This document shows positions 12,986 through 23,246 of a stretch of 64,000 nucleotides of DNA, in pieces. A program made the position numbers and the translations under genes. Below the pieces are notes generated by a model, which did no database searches, had not been told where the DNA came from, and was given only the letters and a program-made list of their open reading frames with translations. The stretch comes from Hermatobates lingyangjiaoensis (Eukaryota; Arthropoda; Insecta; Hemiptera; Hermatobatidae): positions 4,651,501 through 4,715,500 of the forward strand of contig JAPFBL010000255.1 in NCBI GenBank assembly GCA_026182355.1, read 5' to 3'. Within the stretch, counting starts at the first letter, position 1, and each line of letters starts with the position of its first letter.

Positions 12986-15500
12986 GACTAGTACTTCTAT
13001 TTGCTATGTCATTTTTTTTTTCATTTTATTGTGTACAATTACGTTTACTTTTGTAACTTTAATTTGTAATTTGTATTGCAGAAGTTTAGCTGACGTTGAA
13101 CACCAAGAGTTCAAAGGGAATGAAAAGGAATTTGTAATCACTTTATATTCACTTATCTCAATCGATAATCAATAGTGCTGTGGCTCTCTCGATCAGTAAA
13201 GGAAGCTTTTAAATATGTTGTATAATACGAACATATTTTTTAACAAAACCCCTTCATCAATTTTAACTAATTGTGCTTTTTAAAACTTAATTATTTAGTA
13301 ATATATAGTAATATGGCTATAATTATGAAGTTGTTATAAATATCTTCTCAGTAAAGGAATGAAATATATTTCAAGGAATTACTTTATTGTAAAAGTAACT
13401 AATGTTGCTATTTTTCTTCTGCAAGTAAGAGTTTGTTATTATGGTTGTCAAACAAGAGTAGAAATGTTACAGTAACGTCATTAGAATCTAAAAGTCATAT
13501 TGCTTTGAATTATAAGTGTAAAATTATATTAATATCGGAACATTAGTGCTGATGATAAGTAAATTTAATTAAACTAATTAAATATGGTTTGTGATATAAT
13601 GTTTAAACTTTTGGGTCAAAAGGGTTATAAAGACAAACACTCCAACCGAATTGAATCCATCAAAACAGTTATGTTTCAGTTTTCGTGACAAAATGAATAT
13701 AATTAATTAAAGTTGTGAATTAATTTATTCTGTTGAAAAGTTAGAGTGAAATATAGTTGGGGCGGATGTTTGCCCTGGGTTCTAGAGTACTCTACTGACG
13801 CGTTAGAAGAGTTGGAGTCAGAAGAATACTAAGTGAAGCAGAGGTGCTTGTAGATACAGCTTCTCTTAGGTCAACAAAGAGGCTTTCACCGAACCGAACT
13901 GATCAATGACTCGCAACACAAACTTCTAACTTGCATTTTTGTTAAACATTAACTTGAAGTCATTTAACGTACTACTGAAAGATAAACTACTTAGTTTTTT
14001 CATGCTCCAAAGTGTCTTTTAAATGGTTAGCTTGAAAGATATAATGGTTTTTATCTTAAACGCTGTTCTGTAGGCAGAAACTGTATTTCATTTGCTGCAT
14101 CGCACCAATTTTGGATATGGATTTCCCCACATTACAGGCTTGACTACATAGGACATATTAAATTTTGGTTTTTGAGGCCCTCAAAGACATTTTCTTCATT
14201 CTGTCTGTGAATTGTTTGGCGTGTCAAATCAAATTAATATACAGTTTTTGATAGCGTACCTTATATGTCGAAGTGAGGTAATGTTTTTGGAAAATATTGC
14301 TTAATGAAAAAGCCAATTCTTTGCCAAAAGATGATTTTTTAACACATTTTCTTTCTTCAAAACTACTTCATTTGAAGCATCAACATTTTGCAAATGTCAT
14401 GAAACTGACAGAAGCTATAAGTGAAAACCTCAGATGTTTAAAGCAATAGAAAGGCATTTTCATAATAGAATGTAACATTTTTCAGACATGTTTGACTTCA
14501 AAGTTGTAATCAAGGTACAAAATACAATTTCCTAATAAAATTATCAAGAAATTGAACCTTTTGAGAACAGAACTGAATAATTTTGTCTTGAAATTACATG
14601 GACAGAAAAGTGCATTATTGTACACTTTATGACATCAGCATTGTTTTTTAATATTAGAGACTAAGTATAGAATAGTAACATTTTTATACTTAGCTATAAC
14701 AAATTTTATAAATTTTGACCACCTCAATGGGAAATATAACTGTAGAACTGAAAATTCAACTGCAGGTAACAAATAACTTATGGTACTCTACTTGTTGGTT
14801 AATTAAAAATAGCTAACATAGAAATTTGACACTAACTATGATAAATCTTCGGTTTGTTAGTAGTAATATGAAAAGTGTTTCTTAAATAAGCATCTACACA
14901 AAAGGTAGTCTAAATAGAGAAAGTCTATAGAATAACCTCCATAATCTTTTTTTAGCAAAATAGCAACCTATTTAAATGTTTATTGAATCACTCTGCGCTG
15001 CTCAAGGGTATTTCAGCTTGACAACGTTTCTTAGAATCCAGTCAATCAGAAATAATATATATATGGATGGTTTAATTCAAAAGCTATAGAGTGGATTACA
15101 ATAAACTAACGCAAGAATAATTTCTGTAAGTATTAAATCTACCAAAACCAAAATTGTGACAATTTTAGAATAACTTTAGATGGTGACCCATTGTAGTAAT
15201 TCATTCTGGATACATCTGGATATTATAAATAATCAAGGATACTTGACAATAATATGCAGGTACCCTTGTGATTGTAAGAAGTTGAACGCTTGTTTTTATT
15301 GGTTTTGAGCTTAAGGCAATGTTCTTAGAATTAATAAAAATAGGGTTATAAAGAATGGTCTGGATATAAATCCAGCTAATAAACGCCTTATACCTTACTA
15401 AAGAAAGCCAAAAAATAGTTTTCAAACAACTATGCACTGAGAATACTAAAATAGATCTCTAATAAACGTTGAAACTCTTTAGGAGAAGGATTAAACTGCA
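12986..15500. other. Gene-free stretch with one GC-richer patch
   Basis: The sequence is mostly AT-rich with no recognisable feature. A GC-richer patch at 13,755-13,920 carries several AG/GT pairs but no convincing open frame. It could be an untranslated exon or a decayed repeat, and I cannot tell which. Confidence 0.45.
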
Positions 15501-15509
15501 AAAGCTATG

Positions 15510-15660
15510 TAACACATAATTTAATTCATTATTTGTGTAATCCGTAATTGTGTGGCATTTACTGGGGCAAATGGATACCTCAAAGTCTCCAAACAAAAGA
15601 GTTTTTTTTATTCAAACTACTCGTTTTCAACACTTCGTGTTCATCGTCAGATAAACTGCC
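15510..15660 (-). mobile_element. Solo PLE tail, family C
   Basis: This is a clear relative of the 34.35-34.68 kb foldback. It has GTGTAATCCGTAATTGTGTG, a CATTTACTGGGG segment, AAAGTCTCCAAACAAA, a T-run with ATTCAAAC, and then a hairpin in which CTGACGATGAACACGAAGTG is seen when read on the minus strand. On that strand the order is CTGACGA, stem, loop, stem, then GAAAA, the hammerhead-like layout shared by the tails here. The 134-codon open frame upstream on the minus strand (16186-16590) shows no RT motif I can recognise, so I treat this as a solo tail. Confidence 0.65.
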
Positions 15661-18135
15661 AATAGAAATGTTTGAAATGAGTAGGTTGAATAATTTTTTT
15701 TTGTGTGGAAACTTTGTAAAATCTATTTATCCCAGTATGAACACATACTTTTTCTGAGGCAACAAATCAATGATTTCGTGTAAGCGTTCATTTCGTAGAA
15801 CTTGGAGTCTTAATCGTAAAACTAAATCTGGTTAATTTAGAGTTACTATTAATGCTGTTATAAAACAAATAGAATCATATGCACCAATTGCAAAATAGAA
15901 AATGTTTCCAAATTCCCCTTAATAAACTACAATGGCAAGCAGGTGTAACAATGACCACTTGCTCTACATTTGGCTAAGAATATTAGGCAAAAGTTCCTCC
16001 CAATTCGATATTTTTTCATTCTGAAGCTATTTGAAGTTTGTTGAAAATGTTACAAAATGAAAATATCTGATAGTTTGATATTACATCTACACGAAACCAC
16101 TTTAAAATAAAACCAAAACACAAATGATTGTCAATGAGTTTTATGTCATATGTGCGTACATAAATAATAACTGTAGGCCATATCTTCATATTTTTTCTAC
16201 ATCATATACAATATATATCTTAGCAGCTTTCAATATTCTTTTTTGGTTGATAAAAATTATTTTCTTGGAGTTTAAGGTTCTGACGTTGATAGAAGTAAAT
16301 ATGAAGCGTGATAAGTGATCTGTTGGCTCACTACTTGTGTTGAAGCATGATATCATTGGCATACTTAAAAGAACAAAAGTCCTGGCTTGGTCAAACAACT
16401 GAATTCTGTTACTTGTAGTTAGTAGTTTTTGATACTTAAACACTTCTTCTTTACCGTAAATAGCAATGCAGTGGATGGGTAATAGAGTTAAGTGAAATGT
16501 TTGCGATCTAGTGAACATTTCGTCCTTTCGTCGGTTATTCAGAAGAACGTGAAGTACTTTGACAAGTTCACTACCACTCGTTGCTAACATGTAATGAAAT
16601 AAATTACATAATGAAGGGAAAATGTTTGAGTTCAGTATGGATATACTTATTACAATTTAGATGAACAATTAATTTATTGTAGACAGTAATTATAAAATAA
16701 GTATCATTACTTTTTTTAAATAACATTTCTTAAGTTTTTCTTGTTCATATAAACGATTATTAAGAGTTATTTGCAAAAAATACAAGCTATTAAGTTAGCA
16801 AGACTAACTCGAAGGCAAGCGTATTTTAGCACATTCATTTGTCTATGCTTATTCTTCTAAGGAAGGATTAACTCGACAACTGATTGTCTACCAAGAGCTA
16901 CGGTTATTCTACATAAATAGAAAGGTCTATGAAAATTAAATTTCTCCATTTATTAAAGTATTAACTTTAGCAAACGATAAACATGTTTGTCTTTGACATT
17001 GTGTGATTTTAAGGTTCAATATAAGAGCAAAATTATTATTAATTATAATTAAAGAAATAATTTTATTAGTTCAGTAAAATATAAAAGGCTTTACATCAAA
17101 ACAATAGGGTTTCCAGGAACAATTGAAATATAGGAAACCTATTTTCTCTTTAAAGGGGGAGCTCATCTTAACTGGGATCCACGCATAGAGGACGGGCGTA
17201 CACCAAGACAATAAACCATGGTGCTTTTGGACTTATTTATCCTCTAACAACGCTATGTATGTATGATGCTTATTTAGGTTTCAAATATACAGTTAATTGA
17301 TATCGGCTATTTTGATAACCATATATTTTAATTATGGTCACTAAAAAATAACTTAAATCATTTTATTATTTATAAAATATTTTAAACAATGAAATCTAAA
17401 GCCTAACTGAAAATTGTATTACAACTTTTTAAATAAATTGTATTTTATTTTAGTAACTATTTTTTATAACATAATCCAGTTTTATGTAAATATTAGGATA
17501 TTAATTGAATTGCATTAGTGGATGCATATACGAGTATGCATTTAGAATATACTCCAGTTAATTTAACAATCACTACCGAGGAAATAAAACAATATTCCTT
17601 TATGTTTTAATGGCGTTAAATGAAGCAACTCTATTTGAAAAATGGAAAAACTAATTTTTACAAACTAGGAAGACCCAACAGAATAACTACTCTGCGAATA
17701 ATTTCCACCATAGATGAAAGTAAACAAATTTCATGAGACATGAGAACAGCTCATATCAAGTATAACATGATTTTCAGCAGTAACTGGGTTACTGATAGCT
17801 TTGTCAAAACGTAAATGAAAAGCAAACGCTAATTTACAATGTTTACAGTTTCCGGCAGTTCATGTCACAGGAAAGATATTGAAATTAAAGTTATAGAGAA
17901 AAAAAATTATAATTTCCTAAGTTTTATCAAAGTTCTTTTTAAATATATTGTTTCATGTTAGTTTAACTATTTTAAAAATAATTACTTATATAAAAAGCGA
18001 TCTAAAAACCATCAGTATAGCTCTCTTAATTACGTCATAAGAATTTCAATTTGGTTAATTGGAACTGCACATGGGGCAAGAGTAGAGTTGAATTGAAAGA
18101 TGGGAGAAATTGTTTTTTCAAAAATGGCCATGCCA
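15660..18135. other. AT-rich stretch containing one unrecognised minus-strand frame
   Basis: Apart from the 134-codon minus-strand frame listed separately, nothing is recognised. A GC-richer patch at 17,150-17,260 is short, has no long frame and matches no repeat elsewhere in the window. Confidence 0.45.
16186..16590 (-). other. Unrecognised 134-codon open frame, doubtful gene
   Basis: This is one of the longest frames in the window and is not low complexity. The N-terminal half is mixed (MLATSGSELVKVLHVLL, then a basic NNRRKDEM segment) and the C-terminal third is Ile/Lys-rich, as expected of AT-rich filler. I see no signal peptide, no membrane segment, no known motif and no polyadenylation context. 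It could be a chance frame, an eroded exon, or part of the retroelement whose tail lies at 15,510-15,660 on the same strand. A real single-exon gene is unlikely. Confidence 0.12.
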
Positions 18136-18139
18136 TTTC

Positions 18140-18303
18140 TACATGTCATCATTTTAAATAACTAATAACTAATATATAACTAATTATTATATTATAACTT
18201 AATATAACTATATATAATATTTATATATTATATATAATAATATATTATATTATTACTATTATTATTATATTATTACAGATATTATATTATATTATTATAT
18301 TAT
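18140..18303. repeat. TATTA/TAATA-rich low-complexity tract
   Basis: About 160 bases of A and T in changing short units (AACTAATAT, TATATAAT, ATTATTA) lie immediately upstream of a family A PLE tail. As at 27.8, 56.2 and 61.3 kb, an A/T-only tract sits beside a PLE end. Confidence 0.85.
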
Positions 18304-18305
18304 TA

Positions 18306-18436
18306 CTCTCTGACGAAAACCGCTAGTTATGGTTGAAAGATCTTAGTCTTGTTTTCCCATTTCTTATTGTGGTTAGATCATTGATTGTTATTTCACGTCT
18401 TTATGTGAAATCTTTTTATATATAATATATAACTAA
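18306..18436 (+). mobile_element. Solo PLE tail, family A
   Basis: The sequence starts CTCTGACGAAAACCGC, continues GGTTGAAAGATCTTAGTCTT and TTCTTATTGTGGTTAGATCA, and ends with TTTATGTGAAATC followed by TATATA. This is the family A tail that also lies directly behind the GIY-YIG pol remnant at 38.1-39.4 kb. It contains the CTGACGA, hairpin, GAAAG motif. No coding part remains, and it ends in TA-rich sequence. Confidence 0.8.
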
Positions 18437-18439
18437 GCC

Positions 18440-20580
18440 CTATATTTCTAAATAGTCCGGTTTATGCAGTTTTCGAATACATGTAGGGATTAGGGTCTAC
18501 CTCTGAAGTCCCAAGACGTTAATAGAGAAAAAAGAACATCAGCTGAATTTTATTTAAACAAATTAACTGATTCTTGTATAAAATTTACAAAATTATAAAT
18601 TAGACAAATAAATATCAACAATTCTAATTATGTCTTTAAAAATATGTTCAAAATGTTTATAGATGTTTTTTATTATCATTTTATAAACCTTTGGCTTATA
18701 GTCAAGCGTTTGATACATTGGAATAAAGCTTTCATATGGCTGATCAGAAACACAGTTAGAGAGGCAGAAGCTAAGTTCATAGCACATTTTTACCAAAAAT
18801 CCAAGACACTCATTACTGTCACCTTGTTTAACTCAATCGGACTTAATATTCCTTGTGTACATTTTACTACCTCTGTTTTCATATCAAGTTATTTAGATAC
18901 TTTTAAAATTTGTTACATCTTTATTCAATAATATTGTCTAGAAATTTGATCATGAATTACTAATTCAACGCATATTGAGTCCCATGTACGAGTATATCAG
19001 TTACTCTTGTTAAAGCCAGAACAACAACGGTATTAATTAAATTCGTCTGGATTTATATCTTCCAAATCGCTAAATAACAATGCTTTTTAGGTGATGAAGT
19101 ACTGATTAAGAAAGACTAATATCGAGTTTGTTGTTCAGTGTTAGAGATGACAGTAACTTATATGGGAATTTAGTGATCACAACTCTTTTTTTGATAGTGA
19201 TATATTAAAATATCCCTATCCGATAACACATACATACATACACAGACACAAACACATATGAGATGTTTTATTATAAAAGTATGTAGAGAATTCACTCTAA
19301 CCAATGTTTTTCACCTTCAATAAAAGGTTGACACACAGGTTTGACGTGCTGCAATGAAAGTATCAATAAATATTCGTTTAAAAATTCATGAACTTCCAGT
19401 TACAATAAAATAGTAATTATAGGTATAAAAAAATAATAAAATACGATTTAAAACATTCGAACTTCTCGAAATCGGTTTCAGATCTTTTAATGAGAGTTGG
19501 GGCTTCATTCTCTAGTTTTAAGTGTTATTCCAAGAGTCAAAATCGTTCAATAGATTTTCATGTAATTGCATGCTTGAACTTAGTAATTACTAAACTTAGT
19601 AAGTTTAGTGAAAACTTAATAATTGATTAAATTTAAATTATATATGAAAATACACATGTACTTCATAATGACAAGATGAAACAGAACAAAAATAAAAAGA
19701 ACTATACATTTTTAGATAGTATAATTCGAATCACTTTAAATGCATGAAACATTTTATTTTAAAATGTGTTAATCACAAAAAGCTGAAGGAGTAAAATCAA
19801 AATTACTTTTAAATACATGAAATTGTAGTCGAAGTATAAAAAAGAAGGTGTTCTCCAAAGGTATATGTAAAAACTGAGTATGCTAGACCAAAATAAAATT
19901 ATCGTTTTTATTAATATATAATTATACAAAATATACAATTCTGTGAGTATACAAGCAGAAAATTGGAGTACCTCATATAGATAATGGAAGCTTGGTTGAT
20001 GGAAGAGAGGACATAAAGGAAATTTCTTACCATTTCAAACCAACATCTTGGTAGAGGCTTTTATATATTTCATTTTGAATGAGATTCCATTATCTCTCGC
20101 CATCCTATCTATCATTCAACATCACTTCAACGCAAAACAAATTATTTCTGTAGGTAAGAGCAAATCTTGATTTCTATCCTGACTTCAATCCAGTATGTCC
20201 TACCATTCAAAGTTTGAATATCCATGAAGTAAATGCTTGTTTTTCTAGACGAATCAATATCCTTTACCTTACAATATGAATTTTGCTTTAAAATACCTTT
20301 ACTTTGCAATATCAGTACCTTCTTTAACCATAAAGTTTTCTGTATATGTTTTTTTTTACTTCTTAAATGAGTAACCTTTATACTGAAGTATTCGAAGAGG
20401 AAAACAAAATCTAAATGAAGTGATGACTGGAGGCAATACTCAGTTGTCTAACATTCAATTTAAGTAGACACATACGTGTTGTTGTTAGCAGATATATATA
20501 CTATTAATTTATTACATTGTTTTCAGGCACTAGGTCATTGAGCAAAGATATTATTCTTAAAGAAATATTTAAAAAATGTA
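18440..20580. other. AT-rich gene-free stretch
   Basis: I see no gene or repeat family. The open frames at 18.6-18.9 kb on both strands overlap each other and have filler composition. A short CATA/CACA run near 19,230 is the only simple repeat. Confidence 0.5.
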
Positions 20581-20597
20581 TGTAAAGATTAAAGATT

Positions 20598-20790
20598 TTT
20601 TATTATCAGAACTATGTAATTCTTAGGTAAACTTTTCAATGTAGTAATTTGATATAGTGCATTTGCATTAGCAGTAATAGACACGGGTGAATTTGTTTTT
20701 AAGGGTACTTTTACACTTAAACTAAATACCATACATGAACCTCTAGCAGCTCTAACTTCAGTAAGTTGTGTTCCCAAAAAGTTAGCTTCT
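20598..20790 (-). other. Possible exon (weak): strong 3' splice-site-like boundary
   Basis: On the minus strand a pyrimidine-rich tract ending CTCCTAG (plus-strand 20,791-20,800) is followed by a non-low-complexity open frame: EANFLGTQLTEVRAARGSC, then a beta-strand-like VFSLSVKVPL stretch. The acceptor is good by eye. A matching donor is not obvious; a CAT/GTATGG junction inside the frame is one option. I recognise no protein family. It could be a true exon of a gene spanning this region, an eroded pseudogene, or chance. Confidence 0.2.
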
Positions 20791-21162
20791 CTAGGAGAAA
20801 CGAAAAGAAATAAAGAATTCTAAAGAATTTCTGATAATTTTCAGGTAAAAATTTAACGAAGTCTTCTTCATTTTTAATTTAATAATTTGGGTATAAAGCT
20901 ATCACAGAAAATGAAACCGGTTTTTGACATACCTCAACGAGACTAACACAAGAAAACGATGCAAGTCGATATTTATAATTTCTTAATTGAACTAATAACA
21001 TCTGAAGTAATAAAAACATAATATTTATATACATTTACCTAATTGCTAATGTTTAATCATAAATTTCTTTTCAGTCGATCTTAAAAATGAGAGTTAAAAT
21101 ATAACTGTCACTTAAAATAAGTGATAAACTTAAAATAACTGTTAAAATAACTTTGAACTTAC

Positions 21163-21305
21163 TTTCTGTTCCTAGCTCGAATTCGCAATTCAGTGTTAAT
21201 ACCTGGCGCTTTCGTCTCGAAGAGAAGTACGGACTAAAAACTGAAGACTGAGTTCTCACTTGCCTTCGGAGGAAATTCCATCTACCTGATGCAGTCAAAG
21301 TACTT
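21163..21305 (-). other. Possible exon (weak): donor AAA/GTAAGT
   Basis: On the minus strand, a GC-richer patch preceded by a C/T-rich tract encodes about 45 residues (MTASGRWNFLRRQVRTQSSV, then a dibasic RRKRQ, then LNCEFELGTE). It ends at a consensus-like splice donor, GAAA/GTAAGT, with the GT at plus-strand 21,161-21,162. The acceptor-like island at 20,790 lies 370 bases downstream on the same strand. Joining the two in phase gives only a short open segment, so they may not belong together. I recognise no family. Confidence 0.22.
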
Positions 21306-21309
21306 TAGT

Positions 21310-22650
21310 AGAGCAGAGGGGAAGTACAATAGTCTTTTTTTTAAGACGCAGTGCTATAGTCACCCTCAAATAATAATAATAATAAGAAAATAATAATAAT
21401 AATATTAAGTTATACATATTTTATGAAAAAACATATTTCTTATGTTATGTTTTAAGAAATTTACTTTTTAGTAGAATAATACCTAGTTGTTAACAAATAT
21501 CCATATTTAATATTTATAACAAAAATGAATACATATTATGAATTGTGCTTATTTTGAACAACTAGCAGTTATAACATCAGTGAAATATTGACTTTTTTAT
21601 TGAACTGACGCGCTACAACATAAAATGAACGTAATCAATAGTAAATCACTTAGTTTTATTAGACGTTCACAGGCACAACTTTAAACACCTTGATATATGA
21701 GGTAAACTCGTTTCAACAAAGTTTTACTAGAAATCCTATAACACTAAAGCTCTTATTCCGGTTAAACAGTCCCAATTAAATTTAGTAAATCTCTTTGTAC
21801 ATGTCTTATCTTTTGATAAAAACAAATCTGATAAAAACTTGTTTGTAGTATTTCATTATTAAAATAATATATAATTTATTTAATGAGTTTATATTAGAAA
21901 ATAAATTGTATTTAGGTAGCAGTAAATAAGTAGAAGAATTAATGATGTCTATAAATAATGACTATCGGGGTTGTTTTTGATCGCATTTATAGTCCGTCAA
22001 TACTCTTCCTTTCTAGCCGTGGGTGAACCACTTTTCTATGACTCTAACGGTGCAAGACGTTGACTAGCACTAAATGTCTTGACCATTCATGTACTAAGCA
22101 CGGTTAATGTTACCTAACTTTGAGCGTTAATGAGAACCCCTGAATTTAACATAGCTGTAGCCGTAGGATTAATTTATTAGAGATAAAGACCAATGCATAA
22201 TGAAAGACAGAAAATGCTTAGTTTGATTGCGTCAAGTGGTTGACTAGAGTAGATGTAAGCTCTTCTCAGACCATATTATGTCAGAAGCTGAACATTCACC
22301 AAGCTAATCACTGTCTCAGCAATGACTTTCCAATCAAAACCTTTCATTAAATAAAAATGAAATATTTACTCTTTATGAGAAAAATGTGCTTAGGAAAAGT
22401 ATATACGTTATGATGGAATGAAAACGATATATAAATTAATGGGTTTAAACCAATCTGGCTAAATACTTATACCTATCATTCATAGACCTTTAAAAACTGA
22501 TGAAAGCTGATATAATGGATTGGAATTTTGACATTTGTGAAACAAAATCGATATCAAAAGGACAAGAAAGAACTAAATTTATGACTTTCACTCGGGTAAC
22601 TTGGTGGACGAGTATTACATTACTCACTAGTGTCCAATAGGGTCCATTAC
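21310..22650. other. Gene-free stretch; small (AAT)n near 21,370
   Basis: A short AAT-type run (about 21,369-21,405) is followed by AT-rich unique sequence. A patch of mixed composition at 21,960-22,340 has no open frame of note and no repeat partner in the window. Confidence 0.5.
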
Positions 22651-22652
22651 AT

Positions 22653-22654
<2 letters not shown>

Positions 22655-22735
<81 letters not shown>
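22655..22735. repeat. (TA)n microsatellite, two blocks
   Basis: A TA run of about 45 bases is broken by ACAAC and resumes for about 30 bases. The flank reads GTTCAGTGTATAAAAAG. It is upstream of two family B tails. The open frame translating to Ile/Tyr runs here is a microsatellite artefact. Confidence 0.95.
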
Positions 22736-22737
<2 letters not shown>

Positions 22738-22924
22738 CAGTGTATAAAAAGAATATAATATAGAAAAATTAAAAGCACACACTTACGGTATCTATTTTTG
22801 ATTTAAACCGTCTTCCAAGACAGTAAAAACAAATTTGAGACTATAAATAAGTGATTTTAATTTCTCTGTTTCGTTTTGTACATTGAAGTACATTTATCCG
22901 TTTGGGATCGTTTTCCAACAAAAA

Positions 22925-23010
22925 AGTGTGTAAACGTATCTGACCGATGACGACGAATGTCGAAATATCGCTGTGAATCGAAAAGTGTGTGTTTTTATTT
23001 GTTTATCTCT
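22925..23010 (+). mobile_element. Solo PLE tail, family B, diverged copy
   Basis: The core ATCTGACCGATGACGACGAA followed by TGTCGAAATATCGCTGTGAA parallels the copy at 23,100, and in reverse the copies at 37.4 and 61.25 kb. Stem GAC...GTC is followed directly by GAAAT. It continues into a T-rich GTGTGTTTTTATTTG tail and then TATATA near 23,020, as in the other family B copies. There is no coding sequence. Confidence 0.6.
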
Positions 23011-23055
23011 TTCCCATATGAACTATATATATAGTTAATATATATGTTATATATA

Positions 23056-23175
23056 ATTGCTAGTTGCAGTTTGCTTCTCAACGCAAGTACTTGGTACTTC
23101 TTCCTGATGACAATGGTTGTCGAAATATTGATGTGAGTCCTGTAGTGATGTTCCGTGTTCTTTTCTTTGTGTTAA

Positions 23176-23178
<3 letters not shown>
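23056..23178 (+). mobile_element. Solo PLE tail, family B
   Basis: The order is: GTTTGCTTCTCAACGCAAGT, a TACTTCTTC segment, CTGATGACAATGGTTGTC with GAAATATTGATGTGAG, a GTAGTGATG spacer, then TTCTTTTCTTTGTGTTAAGG, and finally (TA)n. The segment at 61,191-61,299 is the reverse complement of the same sequence, also bounded by (TA)n. The CTGATGA is followed by a perfect GACAA/TTGTC hairpin and GAAA. The stem uses the GA of CTGATGA, so a canonical hammerhead core cannot form without shifting. Confidence 0.7.
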
Positions 23179-23220
<42 letters not shown>

Positions 23221-23246
23221 TACATATATATATATAAATATATCTT
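23178..23246. repeat. (TA)n microsatellite
   Basis: A nearly pure TA run with a few CATA interruptions directly abuts the 3' end of the family B tail at 23,056-23,178. Confidence 0.95.

Noticed and set aside
22490..22705. Tyr-Ile repeat proteins (also at 23,078, 31,457, 31,494, 37,134 and 61,128)
   Set aside because: All are translations of (TA)n microsatellites.
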